A stretch of 33,970 bases of DNA from JAJYTI01 sp035302145 (GTDB taxonomy: Bacteria; Bacteroidota; Bacteroidia; Flavobacteriales; Flavobacteriaceae): assembly GCA_035302145.1 (NCBI GenBank), contig DATGSX010000149.1, forward strand, positions 1 through 33,970, written 5' to 3'. The translations under genes were made by a program, and so were the position numbers. Positions 1-8,309 of the stretch are shown here, piece after piece. How positions within the stretch are numbered: position 1 is the stretch's first letter; each line of letters starts with the position of its first letter. A model generated the notes under the pieces. The model was given only the letters and a program-made list of their open reading frames with translations, did not search any database and was not told the origin of the DNA.

Positions 1-636
1 GTTATACGAGCGCATATCGCCAAGCAAGCGAACAAAACAGCGTTCGTTAAACTTAACAAACTCTTTGGCAATTTCCATCTTGTCTCGTTCTGGCCGACTA
101 TCTAAATGATCTCTAATGTACTCATCGCCTGGAATGCCGGAGATGTGCTCTTCTATTAAAGTGTTTTTATGTACTAAGAAGTTAATGTGGTTGGGCGAAA
201 GAATATCCTCTAATTCTAAACCGTAGATTCGTGAGGCATCGGCTTTTTTTATGTAAAGAAAAAGGTAATTGTCGTTTAGAATATTTCGAACTTTAATTCG
301 AAAAGGTTTGGAGTTCCCAAAAGTGCAAAAGTCTATACTATCAATGTTTAAATAGGGTAAAAGAGCATTAGATCCATCGGAGTGCAAAATGGAATACACT
401 TTTTTTAAATTTCGATTTATCTCTTGCATCTCTAACTCAGAATAATACACGCTTACCCATAAAGTGTCGTTCCCGTTTTTATCATAAATAGAAACCGAAC
501 CCTGAAAACGCAACAAATCATCGTAATAAATCGGGGTTTTTATAATCCTTCCCTGCTGTTTAAGATAGTTAAACAAGGGTTTGGAAATAGGATAGGCAGG
601 TTTCTTTTTAGAAATGAGTTTGTTGGATTCGTCCAT
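1..636 (-). CDS. Unrecognised conserved-looking protein, 5' part only (runs off the left edge)
   Basis: An open frame of 212 codons runs from an ATG at 634-636 (minus strand) to the window edge without a stop, so the C-terminus is missing. The protein begins MDESNKLISKKKPAYPI. It is mixed alpha/beta in character, rich in Asn, Lys, Asp and Tyr, with no signal peptide or membrane segment in the visible part. The last visible stretch (KEFVKFNERCFVRLLGDMR) is well ordered and suggests a further domain beyond the edge. Codon use matches its neighbours and no stop interrupts the frame, so a real gene is likely. I do not recognise the family and assign no function. It is probably cytoplasmic. Confidence 0.75.
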   Translation of the reverse strand, partial: MDESNKLISKKKPAYPISKPLFNYLKQQGRIIKTPIYYDDLLRFQGSVSIYDKNGNDTLWVSVYYSELEMQEINRNLKKVYSILHSDGSNALLPYLNIDSIDFCTFGNSKPFRIKVRNILNDNYLFLYIKKADASRIYGLELEDILSPNHINFLVHKNTLIEEHISGIPGDEYIRDHLDSRPERDKMEIAKEFVKFNERCFVRLLGDMRSYN

Positions 637-1479
637 AAGCTAAACTTCGTAAATATGGGTTGACATAATCGCTTGTGATTCAGACTTGAAGTTACAGAAA
701 AAAAATGATTTTTATAGACATAATCTTTAGAAATTCAATATCTAAAACTTCGTTGGGTGTTCTTTTGAGGAGATTTTAAAGCCGTCTTTAAACACCCTAA
801 TCATACTTAAATGTGAAAATAGAGCATCTCTAATAAGCACTAACTACCTAGAGTGTTATTTAAAAACAAAAGCATACGGGATTCGTCTATTCCTTTAGAA
901 ACTTCTTAAGTCAACAGAATAAACAATAAGAACAATCTACTTCTAAGGTAATAAGACTGAGTGTTTTAATTCTAGTGACTAAACATGCTTTATATCAAAT
1001 TTAGATAAATGCATAAAATTAAGGTGATAGTTGCGATTATTTAAAATTAGTTTGTTTTGATATTATAAAATACAGAGGTTGTTTGGTTATATAAATTTTA
1101 ATATATACCGTTAAATATAATAAGTTCTTATTATGGAAGAAGTACTCATAAAACACTCGTAAATAGCTGTAAACACTATCACTTGTAGTCTAACTTGCTT
1201 GTAATTAAGTTAATAGGTTGTTTTTGAGAGTAATGTTCTTCTAGATTGTATATCTGTTGGGTTTAAGGTGTTTTTCAAGGGAGTTGTATAGGTTTTTGAT
1301 TTTACTCTAAAAAATAGGTGTAGAATGTATTTATATGATAGTTTTTTGGATAATTAATATATAATGTTTAGTTTTATGAGAACATTTAGAGTCTTAGCGC
1401 TTTGTTTGCAAAAAATGTTAAGGTTTGTTTTAGCATACAAATAGTTAAAACTCAATAATTAACCAAAATTTTATATAGT
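637..1479. other. Long AT-rich non-coding region with inverted repeats
   Basis: This is 843 bp without a convincing gene. It lies upstream of both flanking genes, which diverge. Two nested inverted repeats are visible: GGGTGTT at 755-761 pairs with AACACCC at 791-797, and inside it TTTAAAG (775-781) pairs with CTTTAAA (786-792) around a 4-nt loop. Neither is followed by a T-run, so neither is a good terminator. Near the T9SS gene only an imperfect -7 match, TAAGGTTTG at 1419-1427, is seen, one base longer than consensus. I found no tRNA-like, riboswitch-like or mobile-element feature. Confidence 0.5.
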
Positions 1480-4400
1480 ATGAGAAAATTTACTCATTTG
1501 CTGATTGCGCTACTCCTAACCATGGTTGGGTATGCACAAGGAAGCGAAACGTTTGAAAACGCACAGCTGCCAGGGACTTACTCCGATGGAAGCTTTGTAG
1601 GCGATTCAGGTTTAACATTTACCTATGGTCATTCTAGAAATGAAGGGGACTACCCTATAACAGACGAAGGAGTCATGTTACGTAGAGCATCTGATAGTTA
1701 TTTAGAATGGACTGTTCCTAACGGGGTCGGGGATTTAAATTTCCAGTACAGAAAGGCATTCACTAATGCTGCTCCTCGTCAATTAGAGGTGATTGTTAAT
1801 GATATACAATTTGCCGTGACAGATGTGTTTGGAGACGGAAGTGGCGAACAGACAGATGTTTATACGTTCTCAGAATCGATAGATTTAAATGGGCAGGTAA
1901 AAATAAAAATTAAAAATGTTGGAAGCGCCAGTACAAACAAACAAGCTGTAATTGACAATGTTTCTTGGACCGCTATGGGGAATGACCCTACTTTAGCTAT
2001 TACCAGTCCAACAGTTGGTGCTGAATTATCACCATTAGAAACACCTACTATAGAGTTTAACGTTGCCAATTTTGATATATCCACCAATGCAACCGCAGGT
2101 GATGGCGATGGATATATTCAGTACCAAGTAGATCAAGATGCTTTTGTAGACTACTTTAGCACCGATCCTATTGTTTTAAATAATTTACCTGCTGGTTCGC
2201 ACGATGTAACCTTACAATTAGTAGATAATAATGGCGATGCACTAAGCCCTGGAGTAAATAGTACTGTTAATTTTACAGTAAATGAAATTACTGATGTAAA
2301 CAACATTGGAGCTTTACGTACTAGTGATTTAGACGCGTACTACACTTTAACCGAAGAGGTGATTTTAACTTACCAGCAGAACTTCCGTGGACAAAAGTAT
2401 ATTCAAGATGCCACTGGAGCAATTTTAATAGATGACAATGATGGAGTCCTTACTAAAGCGTATAACCAATACGATGGAATCACTGAAATTAGCGGTAGGT
2501 TGCAAGAGCACAATGGAATAAAACAGTTTGTTCCAATAGTAGATGCTGACGTTGCAACATCTTCTAATAACGCTATAAATATTGTTGTACTAAGCATCAA
2601 CGATTATATGGCCAATCCAGGAGCATATGAATCACAGGTTATTACATTCGAGAATGTTACCTTTTTAGATGCCGATGGTACAGAAACATTTGACACTGGT
2701 GAAAATTATGATATAACTGATGGAGTTGATACATCTATTATGCGAACCAATTTCTTCGATGCAGATTATATAGGGTCGATTATTCCGGGAGGAATACAAC
2801 CAGCAATCTCTGGAATTGCTTCACACTTTCAAGGAAATGGTCAAATCTTTCCACGTGACATGAACGATTTAACTGGGGCGGCTCCTTCTTTATGTGAAGC
2901 TGTTACCAATATCAATGTGACAAATATAGATGAAACTACTGCAACCATAGGCTGGGATGCTGCTACTAGCGCATCTGATGGCTATATAATCGATGTTTTT
3001 GAAGAAGGTGCAAATCCTAATGTAGATACTCCTATTTTCAGTGATACTGTTGGCGCGGGTGTTACTACAGTCCAAGCAACTGGATTGACCCCAGGAACCG
3101 ATTTCGATGTGTATGTAACTTCAGACTGTGGAGGTGGTGATACCGCTACTAGCACCGCAGTTACATTTACTACAGATAGCACATCGAGTGCCATTGTTGA
3201 TCGTGAGGCCGATAATACAACTGGTTTAATTTCTACAAAAGGAAATGATAATACAGGAGTATATGCTGCTGATTACTTTGAGCTTACTGCTTCTGTAGAT
3301 TTAGGAGACATTAGATTTTATGGTTTTCCATCAGAAGGCCCAGATTTTTTACCGACTCTTACTGGATTTAATGTGGTTATTTTTGAGCATAGTGGGACAA
3401 CCCCTGACGGTGATCCAGAAACCACTGGTTCAGGATTTATCGAATTGACCGATATAGCTTCTGCTGACTTTGATTATGTAGATGGTGTTTTTACGATAAA
3501 TGCCACGCAGGCTAATGGAGGCCAAACAGTAACTTTACCTGCAGGTGAGTATTGGATATCAGCATATCCAAGTGTTTCTACAGCACCAACTGGAGATGGA
3601 AGATGGAACTGGTTAGGATCTCTAGCAACACCTACATATGAATCTGTTTTAATCGATCCATCCGATTTGTTTGGAGCAGGAGCAACTTCATGGACCTCTA
3701 TAGCAACTTTGATAGCAGAGCCTTTCCCAAGTCTTGCGTGGACAATGACCGAGGATGGTGATGTTTTACCTCCAGTAACTTGTGAGGTAACAATATCCAG
3801 TACTGTTGAACCGATTACTAAAGTTGTGTTTGCTGGGATTGATAATTCTTCTAGTGCTTCATCTACCGATCCTGTAGAGGATTTTACCCATATAGAAGGA
3901 GAAGTAGAGCAAGGAGAGTCATATACTATAGAGTTAGAAGGGTATACAGGAGGTAATTTCGATAGTTATTTTACGGTATGGATTGATTGGAATCAAGATG
4001 GTGTTTGGGACTCGAGTCCATCAAGTGAGGAAATGTATGAAATAGGATTTATAACAAATTCCACAGGAATCGATGGTATTCAAGCTACGGGAACAATCAA
4101 TGTGCCCCAAAATGCAACGCTTGGTAGCGCAACTATGCGTATAATTAAAAACTATAATACTTCACCAACAGACCCTTGTGGAACATATGGCTGGGGACAA
4201 GCAGAGGATTACACTATAGTAGTGATTGAACCTACTCCTCTATGTGAAGCGGTTACCAATATCAATGTGACAAGTATAAGTGAAACAACCGCAATCATTG
4301 GTTGGGGTGCTGCTACTGGCGCATCTGATGGCTATATAATTGATGTGTTTGAAGAAGGTGCAAATCCTAATGTAGATACTCCTATTTTCAATGACACTGT

Positions 4401-6183
4401 TGCCGCTGGTGTTACTACAGTCCAAGCAACCGGATTGACCCCGGGAACCGATTACGATGTGTATGTAACTTCAGACTGTGGAGGTGGCGATACCGCTACT
4501 AGCACGGCAGTTACATTTACTACGGAAGCATTAGATTGTGATGCCGTAACTGGTATAAGTGTAACCGCTATTACTCAGACTACTGCTACTGTTAGCTGGA
4601 CTGCTTCTGCTACAGCAACCGATGGTTATGAGGTAAACGTGTACCAAGCAGGTACTACGACAAATGCTGTTTTTACAGATACGCTTGCAGCTGGTGTTAC
4701 TTCTGCATCTATAACTGGTCTCTCAGTAAATACAGCCTATGACGTGTATGTTACTTCTGATTGTGGTAACGGAAAGATTGCTACTACTTCAGCCTATGCA
4801 TTCACTACCGAGTCTTGTGACACTGTTACGAACATAAACGTAACGCCTATTACGCAAACTACAGCTACGGTTACTTGGACTGCATCTGCTACAGCAAGCG
4901 ATGGTTATGAAGTAAACGTATATGACGCTGGCACGACCAATCTTGTGATTATAGAGACTGCTACAGCCACCGAGACTTCAGTTGACTTAACAGGCTTAGA
5001 TATAGCTACATCCTATGATGTGGTTGTAACCTCTGATTGTGGTGAAGTTACTATGGATTCAGATGCGTTCACATTTACTACTGAGTCTTGTGACGCAGTA
5101 ACTAACATAGATGTAACGTCAATCACGCAAACTACTGCTACAGTTACTTGGATTGCATCTGCTACAGCTAGCGATGGCTACGAAGTAAATGTATACGAGG
5201 CTGGTACTACCACTCTTGTAACAACGGAGACTGCTACAGCTACAGAAACTTCTGTAGATTTAACAGGATTAGAAGCAGATACCTCGTACGATGTGGTGGT
5301 AACTTCTGATTGTGGTGAAGTTACTATGGATTCAGATGCGTTCACATTTACTACCGAGTCTTGTGACGCTGTAACCGATATAGACGTAACGGCTATCACG
5401 CAGACTACCGCTACAGTTACTTGGGCTGCATCTGCTACAGCTAGCGATGGTTACGAAGTAAATGTATACGAGGCTGGTACTACCGATCTTGTAACAACGG
5501 AGACTGCTACAGCTACTGAAACTTCTGTAGACTTAACAGGATTAGAAGCAGATACCTCGTACGATGTGGTGGTAACTTCTGATTGTGGTGAAGTTACTAT
5601 GGACTCAGATGCGTTCACATTCACTACAGAAGCAATTGTTTGTGATGCCGTAACCGATGTAGAAGTAACGGATGTTACTGCTGAAACCGCAACTGTTAGC
5701 TGGACCGCTTCAGCTACTGCAGTCGATGGTTATACTGTAGATGTTTATGAAGCCGATGCAGATGTAAGTACTGATACACCAGTCTTCACCGAAACTGTAA
5801 CTGCTGATGTCACTACAGTTGAGATAACAGGATTGACTCATCTAACAGAATACGATGTATATGTAACTTCTAATTGTGGCGAAGGTGAAACCGCTACTTC
5901 TGATGCGGTTACGTTTACAACGGAGGATATTGCTAGTATAGGCGACTTTGACTTTGGAAGCTTAGAGGTATTCCCTAACCCAGTAAGCACCGATTTATAT
6001 TTAAGTGCTACGAAGGTTATCGAAGAAGTTCAAGTGTACAATGTCTTAGGACAACTAGTAATGACACAGAAGTTTAACGATGTAGAGATTACTTTAGATG
6101 TGAGTAGTCTATCAACTGCTACCTACCTACTTAAAGTGAAGGTAGATGGAGTTGTAGGTACAGTTCGTTTTGTGAAAAAATAA
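1480..6183 (+). CDS. Large multidomain T9SS-secreted protein with fibronectin-III and GEVED domains
   Basis: This is a 1567-residue exported protein, probably a cell-surface or extracellular adhesin-like or matrix protein; no catalytic domain is recognised. Order of parts: signal peptide about 1-20 (ends GYAQG); an N-terminal beta-rich domain to about 165; a linker or Ig-like segment to about 265; a DUF5689/OB-fold-like domain about 270-465; FN3 repeat 1 from 471; a jelly-roll-like stretch about 570-765; a GEVED domain about 768-918 (key WIDWNQDG and GWGQAEDY); FN3 repeats 2-7 starting at 921, 1020, 1113, 1204, 1295 and 1388; and a T9SS type-A sorting domain from about 1494, with FPNPV, a YNVLGQ-like strand and terminal RFVKK. 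Every FN3 repeat begins with a Cys and carries SDCG or SNCG later, suggesting one disulfide per repeat. Domain assignments come from motif recognition. Substrate and role are unknown. Expected route: Sec export, then the T9SS with cleavage of the C-terminal domain. Confidence 0.9.
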   Translation: MRKFTHLLIALLLTMVGYAQGSETFENAQLPGTYSDGSFVGDSGLTFTYGHSRNEGDYPITDEGVMLRRASDSYLEWTVPNGVGDLNFQYRKAFTNAAPRQLEVIVNDIQFAVTDVFGDGSGEQTDVYTFSESIDLNGQVKIKIKNVGSASTNKQAVIDNVSWTAMGNDPTLAITSPTVGAELSPLETPTIEFNVANFDISTNATAGDGDGYIQYQVDQDAFVDYFSTDPIVLNNLPAGSHDVTLQLVDNNGDALSPGVNSTVNFTVNEITDVNNIGALRTSDLDAYYTLTEEVILTYQQNFRGQKYIQDATGAILIDDNDGVLTKAYNQYDGITEISGRLQEHNGIKQFVPIVDADVATSSNNAINIVVLSINDYMANPGAYESQVITFENVTFLDADGTETFDTGENYDITDGVDTSIMRTNFFDADYIGSIIPGGIQPAISGIASHFQGNGQIFPRDMNDLTGAAPSLCEAVTNINVTNIDETTATIGWDAATSASDGYIIDVFEEGANPNVDTPIFSDTVGAGVTTVQATGLTPGTDFDVYVTSDCGGGDTATSTAVTFTTDSTSSAIVDREADNTTGLISTKGNDNTGVYAADYFELTASVDLGDIRFYGFPSEGPDFLPTLTGFNVVIFEHSGTTPDGDPETTGSGFIELTDIASADFDYVDGVFTINATQANGGQTVTLPAGEYWISAYPSVSTAPTGDGRWNWLGSLATPTYESVLIDPSDLFGAGATSWTSIATLIAEPFPSLAWTMTEDGDVLPPVTCEVTISSTVEPITKVVFAGIDNSSSASSTDPVEDFTHIEGEVEQGESYTIELEGYTGGNFDSYFTVWIDWNQDGVWDSSPSSEEMYEIGFITNSTGIDGIQATGTINVPQNATLGSATMRIIKNYNTSPTDPCGTYGWGQAEDYTIVVIEPTPLCEAVTNINVTSISETTAIIGWGAATGASDGYIIDVFEEGANPNVDTPIFNDTVAAGVTTVQATGLTPGTDYDVYVTSDCGGGDTATSTAVTFTTEALDCDAVTGISVTAITQTTATVSWTASATATDGYEVNVYQAGTTTNAVFTDTLAAGVTSASITGLSVNTAYDVYVTSDCGNGKIATTSAYAFTTESCDTVTNINVTPITQTTATVTWTASATASDGYEVNVYDAGTTNLVIIETATATETSVDLTGLDIATSYDVVVTSDCGEVTMDSDAFTFTTESCDAVTNIDVTSITQTTATVTWIASATASDGYEVNVYEAGTTTLVTTETATATETSVDLTGLEADTSYDVVVTSDCGEVTMDSDAFTFTTESCDAVTDIDVTAITQTTATVTWAASATASDGYEVNVYEAGTTDLVTTETATATETSVDLTGLEADTSYDVVVTSDCGEVTMDSDAFTFTTEAIVCDAVTDVEVTDVTAETATVSWTASATAVDGYTVDVYEADADVSTDTPVFTETVTADVTTVEITGLTHLTEYDVYVTSNCGEGETATSDAVTFTTEDIASIGDFDFGSLEVFPNPVSTDLYLSATKVIEEVQVYNVLGQLVMTQKFNDVEITLDVSSLSTATYLLKVKVDGVVGTVRFVKK
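2890..3180 (+). repeat. Direct repeat copy A (FN3 repeat 1), matching 4240-4530
   Basis: The DNA encoding FN3 repeat 1 is highly similar over its whole length to the DNA of FN3 repeat 2 at 4240-4530, including long identical blocks around the codons for EEGANPNVDTPIF. The copies are direct repeats about 1.06 kb apart and flank the jelly-roll-like and GEVED segments. Confidence 0.85.
4240..4530 (+). repeat. Direct repeat copy B (FN3 repeat 2), matching 2890-3180
   Basis: This is the second copy of the FN3 unit described at 2890-3180. Differences are scattered single bases, many at third codon positions, which indicates an intragenic segmental duplication kept in frame. Confidence 0.85.
4816..5640 (+). 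repeat. Three tandem, near-identical FN3-coding repeats of about 273 bp
   Basis: The units start at the Cys codons at 4816, 5089 and 5362, giving lengths of 273, 273 and 279 bp. Units 2 and 3 are nearly identical; the block ending each unit (codons for SYDVVVTSDCGEVTMDSDAF) is almost base-for-base the same. Unit 1 is somewhat more divergent. The pattern indicates recent in-frame tandem duplication or gene conversion inside the T9SS cargo gene. Confidence 0.9.
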
Positions 6184-6208
6184 CGGCGTACCGATAATTA
6201 AATGAATT

Positions 6209-6246
6209 AGAAGAGGGTAGTCTAAAGAGATTGCCCTCTTCTCATT
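6209..6246 (+). terminator. Intrinsic terminator-like hairpin after the T9SS cargo gene
   Basis: AGAAGAGGG at 6209-6217 pairs perfectly over 9 bp with CCCTCTTCT at 6234-6242, followed by CATTTT. It lies 25 bp after the stop codon. The T-tract is weak but the stem is strong. Confidence 0.7.
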
Positions 6247-6385
6247 TTATAACAATAACCTAAAGTTATTTTCAATCAGTTTTCTAGAAGTGGCTGTAGT
6301 AGTTTAATGATTTATATGGGCTTATACTTTAATGAAGTAATTACATATTGCTCGTTAAAGGAAATAAAAAACTCCATAATTACTA

Positions 6386-6413
6386 TTGCCTATAGATATA
6401 ATTATTATATTTG
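6386..6413 (+). promoter_or_regulatory. Bacteroidota-type promoter of rplU-rpmA
   Basis: TTG at 6386-6388 and TATATTTG at 6406-6413 are separated by 17 bp, a full match to the TTG / TAnnTTTG promoter type. Transcription should start near 6420, leaving a leader of about 54 nt before the rplU ATG at 6474. Confidence 0.8.
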
Positions 6414-6473
6414 CATGATTTTATGCCTTGTATAGAACAAGGATGGTATATTATTAAATTAAATGAATACGCT

Positions 6474-7094
6474 ATGTACGCAATTGTAGAGATAGCAGGG
6501 CAGCAATTTAAAGTTGCGCAAGACCAAAAGGTATACGTTCACCGATTAGCTTCAGAAGAAGGATCTTCTGTTACTTTTGACAAAGTATTGCTAGTAGATA
6601 ATGGTGGAGAAGTAACCGTTGGCGCCCCGGCTATAGACGGAGCTCAAGTTGGAGCTAAAGTCTTAGAGCACCTAAAAGGTGACAAAGTAATAGTTTTCAA
6701 AAAGAAACGTAGAAAAGGCTACCGTGTGAAAAAAGGTCACAGACAAGCTCTAACGGAAATTCTTATTGAGGACATCACTTTAGGAGGAAAGAAAACTAAA
6801 GCTAAGAAGGAAGCACCTAAAACTGCAACTTCAAAGGCGAAAAAAGATGATTTAAAGAAGATTGAAGGTCTTGGCCCAAAAGCTTCTGAAGCTCTTGTGA
6901 ATGCTGGAGTAGATACATTCGCTAAATTGGCAAAGAAAACAGCCGAAGAGATTAAAGAAATCCTAACAGAAGAGAGCTCTACATTAGCGCACTTGGTTAC
7001 TACCACATGGCCTAAGCAAGCAGAATTAGCTGCTGCAGGTAAGTGGGAGGAGCTAAAAGCTTGGCAAGATGAGCTGGATGGCGGAGTTGAATAA
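6474..7094 (+). CDS. rplU: 50S ribosomal protein L21 with C-terminal helix-hairpin-helix extension
   Basis: This is a large-subunit ribosomal protein that binds 23S rRNA. Residues 1-103 are a complete L21 (MYAIVEIAGQQFKV at the start, then the KKKRRKGYRVKKGHRQ rRNA-binding segment). Residues 104-124 form a Lys/Ala-rich linker, and 125-206 an extra domain with a helix-hairpin-helix signature (IEGLGPKASEALVNAGV) ending in an acidic tail. At 206 aa it is about twice the usual L21 length. Fusions of this kind are known in Bacteroidota, where databases call them an L21/unknown-domain fusion. The ATG at 6474 is chosen because L21 begins MYA; an upstream in-frame TTG at 6411 overlaps the -7 box and so would lie upstream of the transcript. 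rpmA follows after 31 bp, giving the usual L21-L27 operon. Confidence 0.95.
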   Translation: MYAIVEIAGQQFKVAQDQKVYVHRLASEEGSSVTFDKVLLVDNGGEVTVGAPAIDGAQVGAKVLEHLKGDKVIVFKKKRRKGYRVKKGHRQALTEILIEDITLGGKKTKAKKEAPKTATSKAKKDDLKKIEGLGPKASEALVNAGVDTFAKLAKKTAEEIKEILTEESSTLAHLVTTTWPKQAELAAAGKWEELKAWQDELDGGVE

Positions 7095-7125
7095 ACATTA
7101 AACAAAGAATTTAAAACTATAAATT

Positions 7126-7389
7126 ATGGCACATAAAAAAGGTGTAGGTAGTTCTAAAAACGGTAGAGATTCCCATGCGAAAAGATTGGGAGTTAAAGTG
7201 TTTGGTGGACAGGCAGTTAGAGCCGGTAACATTATCGTTAGACAAAGAGGAACAGCACACAATCCTGGAGAGAATGTGTACGCTTCTAAAGATCACACGC
7301 TGCATGCTAAAGTAGACGGCGTAGTAAGATTCGTTAAAAAAGCAAACAATAAATCTTATGTTTCAGTAGAACCATTCACTGAGGCTTAA
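7126..7389 (+). CDS. rpmA: 50S ribosomal protein L27
   Basis: This 87-residue protein starts MAHKKGVGSSKNGRDS and has the expected GQAVRAGNIIVRQRGT core, a full-length L27. Its flexible N-terminus reaches toward the peptidyl-transferase centre in known ribosomes. The start lacks the cleavable N-terminal extension seen in Firmicutes. It is the second gene of the rplU-rpmA operon and is followed 22 bp later by a strong terminator. Confidence 0.98.
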   Translation: MAHKKGVGSSKNGRDSHAKRLGVKVFGGQAVRAGNIIVRQRGTAHNPGENVYASKDHTLHAKVDGVVRFVKKANNKSYVSVEPFTEA

Positions 7390-7411
7390 GCGTTAATTGT
7401 TGTTTAAATTT

Positions 7412-7448
7412 AAAAAAAACTTCTCACAATTGTGGGAAGTTTTTTTTA
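7412..7448 (+). terminator. Intrinsic terminator of rplU-rpmA
   Basis: The hairpin AACTTCTCACAA / TTGTGGGAAGTT has an almost perfect stem with one T-G pair, a run of A before it and eight T after it. It may work in both directions. Confidence 0.9.
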
Positions 7449-7501
7449 TCCTATGAATTAAAAAGTTAAATTGTGTTCATAATAACACAAAAAACAACAA
7501 T

Positions 7502-8074
7502 ATGAGAAAGTTAGTCATGAGTGTAGCTTTGGCGGCAGCTATTTTATCTACAAGCTGCTTAGGATCGTTCCATGCCGTTACTAGTTTAAAGCATTGGAAT
7601 GAGTCGGTATCAGACAATAAGTTTGTGAACAACGTGTTGTTCTGGGCGATGAATATTGTTCCAGTCTATGGATTATTCGTTTTTGGTGATGCGGTGGTTT
7701 TTAACCTTATCGAGTTCTGGACAGGATCCAATCCACTTGCAATGAACGAAGGCGATATGGAAATCCAAACTATCGAACACGAAGGAAACTTAATTGAGAT
7801 GAGAGCCATGAAAAATAAAATGCAAATGGCGGTAATCGAAGGTCCTAAAAAAGGCGAAGCTCTAGAGCTAAACTACAACGTAGAGGAGCAGGCTTGGTAT
7901 GCAGTTAAAGGCGGTGAAAATATTAAATTAAGCTCTTTCGAAGATGGAAAGTACTTAGTTTATCTTCCGAATCAAACTGTGGAAATAGATCAGTTAACTT
8001 CGCAAGAAGAAGGAGTGTTTATGCTGAACCAGGCTATGTTCCATAATGGAAAAACCATGATGGCTGTCAAATAA
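7502..8074 (+). CDS. DUF3332 family lipoprotein
   Basis: This 190-residue protein has a lipoprotein signal peptide (LSTSC, lipidated Cys at residue 19) followed by a hydrophobic first half and a soluble second half. The block NIVPVYGLFVFGDAVVFN followed by IEFWTG is characteristic of DUF3332, a Bacteroidota and proteobacterial family of unknown function. The C-terminal half (about residues 80-190) is a polar beta-rich domain. It is likely membrane-anchored in the periplasm. It is monocistronic, with a terminator on each side. No TAnnTTTG promoter is evident in the 50 bp upstream. Confidence 0.85.
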   Translation: MRKLVMSVALAAAILSTSCLGSFHAVTSLKHWNESVSDNKFVNNVLFWAMNIVPVYGLFVFGDAVVFNLIEFWTGSNPLAMNEGDMEIQTIEHEGNLIEMRAMKNKMQMAVIEGPKKGEALELNYNVEEQAWYAVKGGENIKLSSFEDGKYLVYLPNQTVEIDQLTSQEEGVFMLNQAMFHNGKTMMAVK

Positions 8075-8101
8075 ACAAATACTACAGGTCCTTAATAAAA
8101 T

Positions 8102-8135
8102 AAAACCTTCATACAACATAGTATGGAGGTTTTTC
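8102..8135 (+). terminator. Intrinsic terminator after the DUF3332 gene
   Basis: AAACCTTCATAC (8103-8114) pairs with GTATGGAGGTTT through a 6-nt loop with one T-G pair, followed by a T-run to 8134. Confidence 0.85.
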
Positions 8136-8247
8136 TATTTGTGCCAAAAGGGAAGGTGCATTAGAGATATTGGTTTATAAGTTGTTGAAATCTTATAAAG
8201 GCGAAAAATTAAAAATTAGGGTTGTCTATTCTGTTTTTATAAAAGGT

Positions 8248-8283
8248 AAAAAAACAAGGCTCAGATTTAAAAACCTGAGCCTT
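8248..8283 (-). terminator. Intrinsic terminator of ahcY
   Basis: Read on the minus strand, AAGGCTCAG pairs over 9 bp with CTGAGCCTT (plus positions 8275-8283 and 8256-8264) and is followed by G and seven T. It lies 27 bp downstream of the ahcY stop. Confidence 0.88.
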
Positions 8284-8309
8284 ATAGTATATTTCAATTT
8301 TGTTTACTC

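Noticed and set aside
1860..5399. Several minus-strand open frames of 60-75 codons opposite the T9SS cargo gene
   Set aside because: They are shadows of a repetitive coding sequence: Thr/Ala/Val-rich coding DNA lacks stops on the other strand. The proteins look low-complexity and have no independent support.
4816..5640. Regular repeats that might suggest a CRISPR array or satellite
   Set aside because: The unit is about 273 bp, in frame, and encodes FN3 domains; there are no short repeats with unique spacers.
6737..7105. Minus-strand frame of 122 codons opposite rplU
   Set aside because: It lies entirely opposite the L21 extension, with no promoter and a Ser/Phe/Ala-biased translation typical of antisense to Lys/Glu-rich coding DNA.
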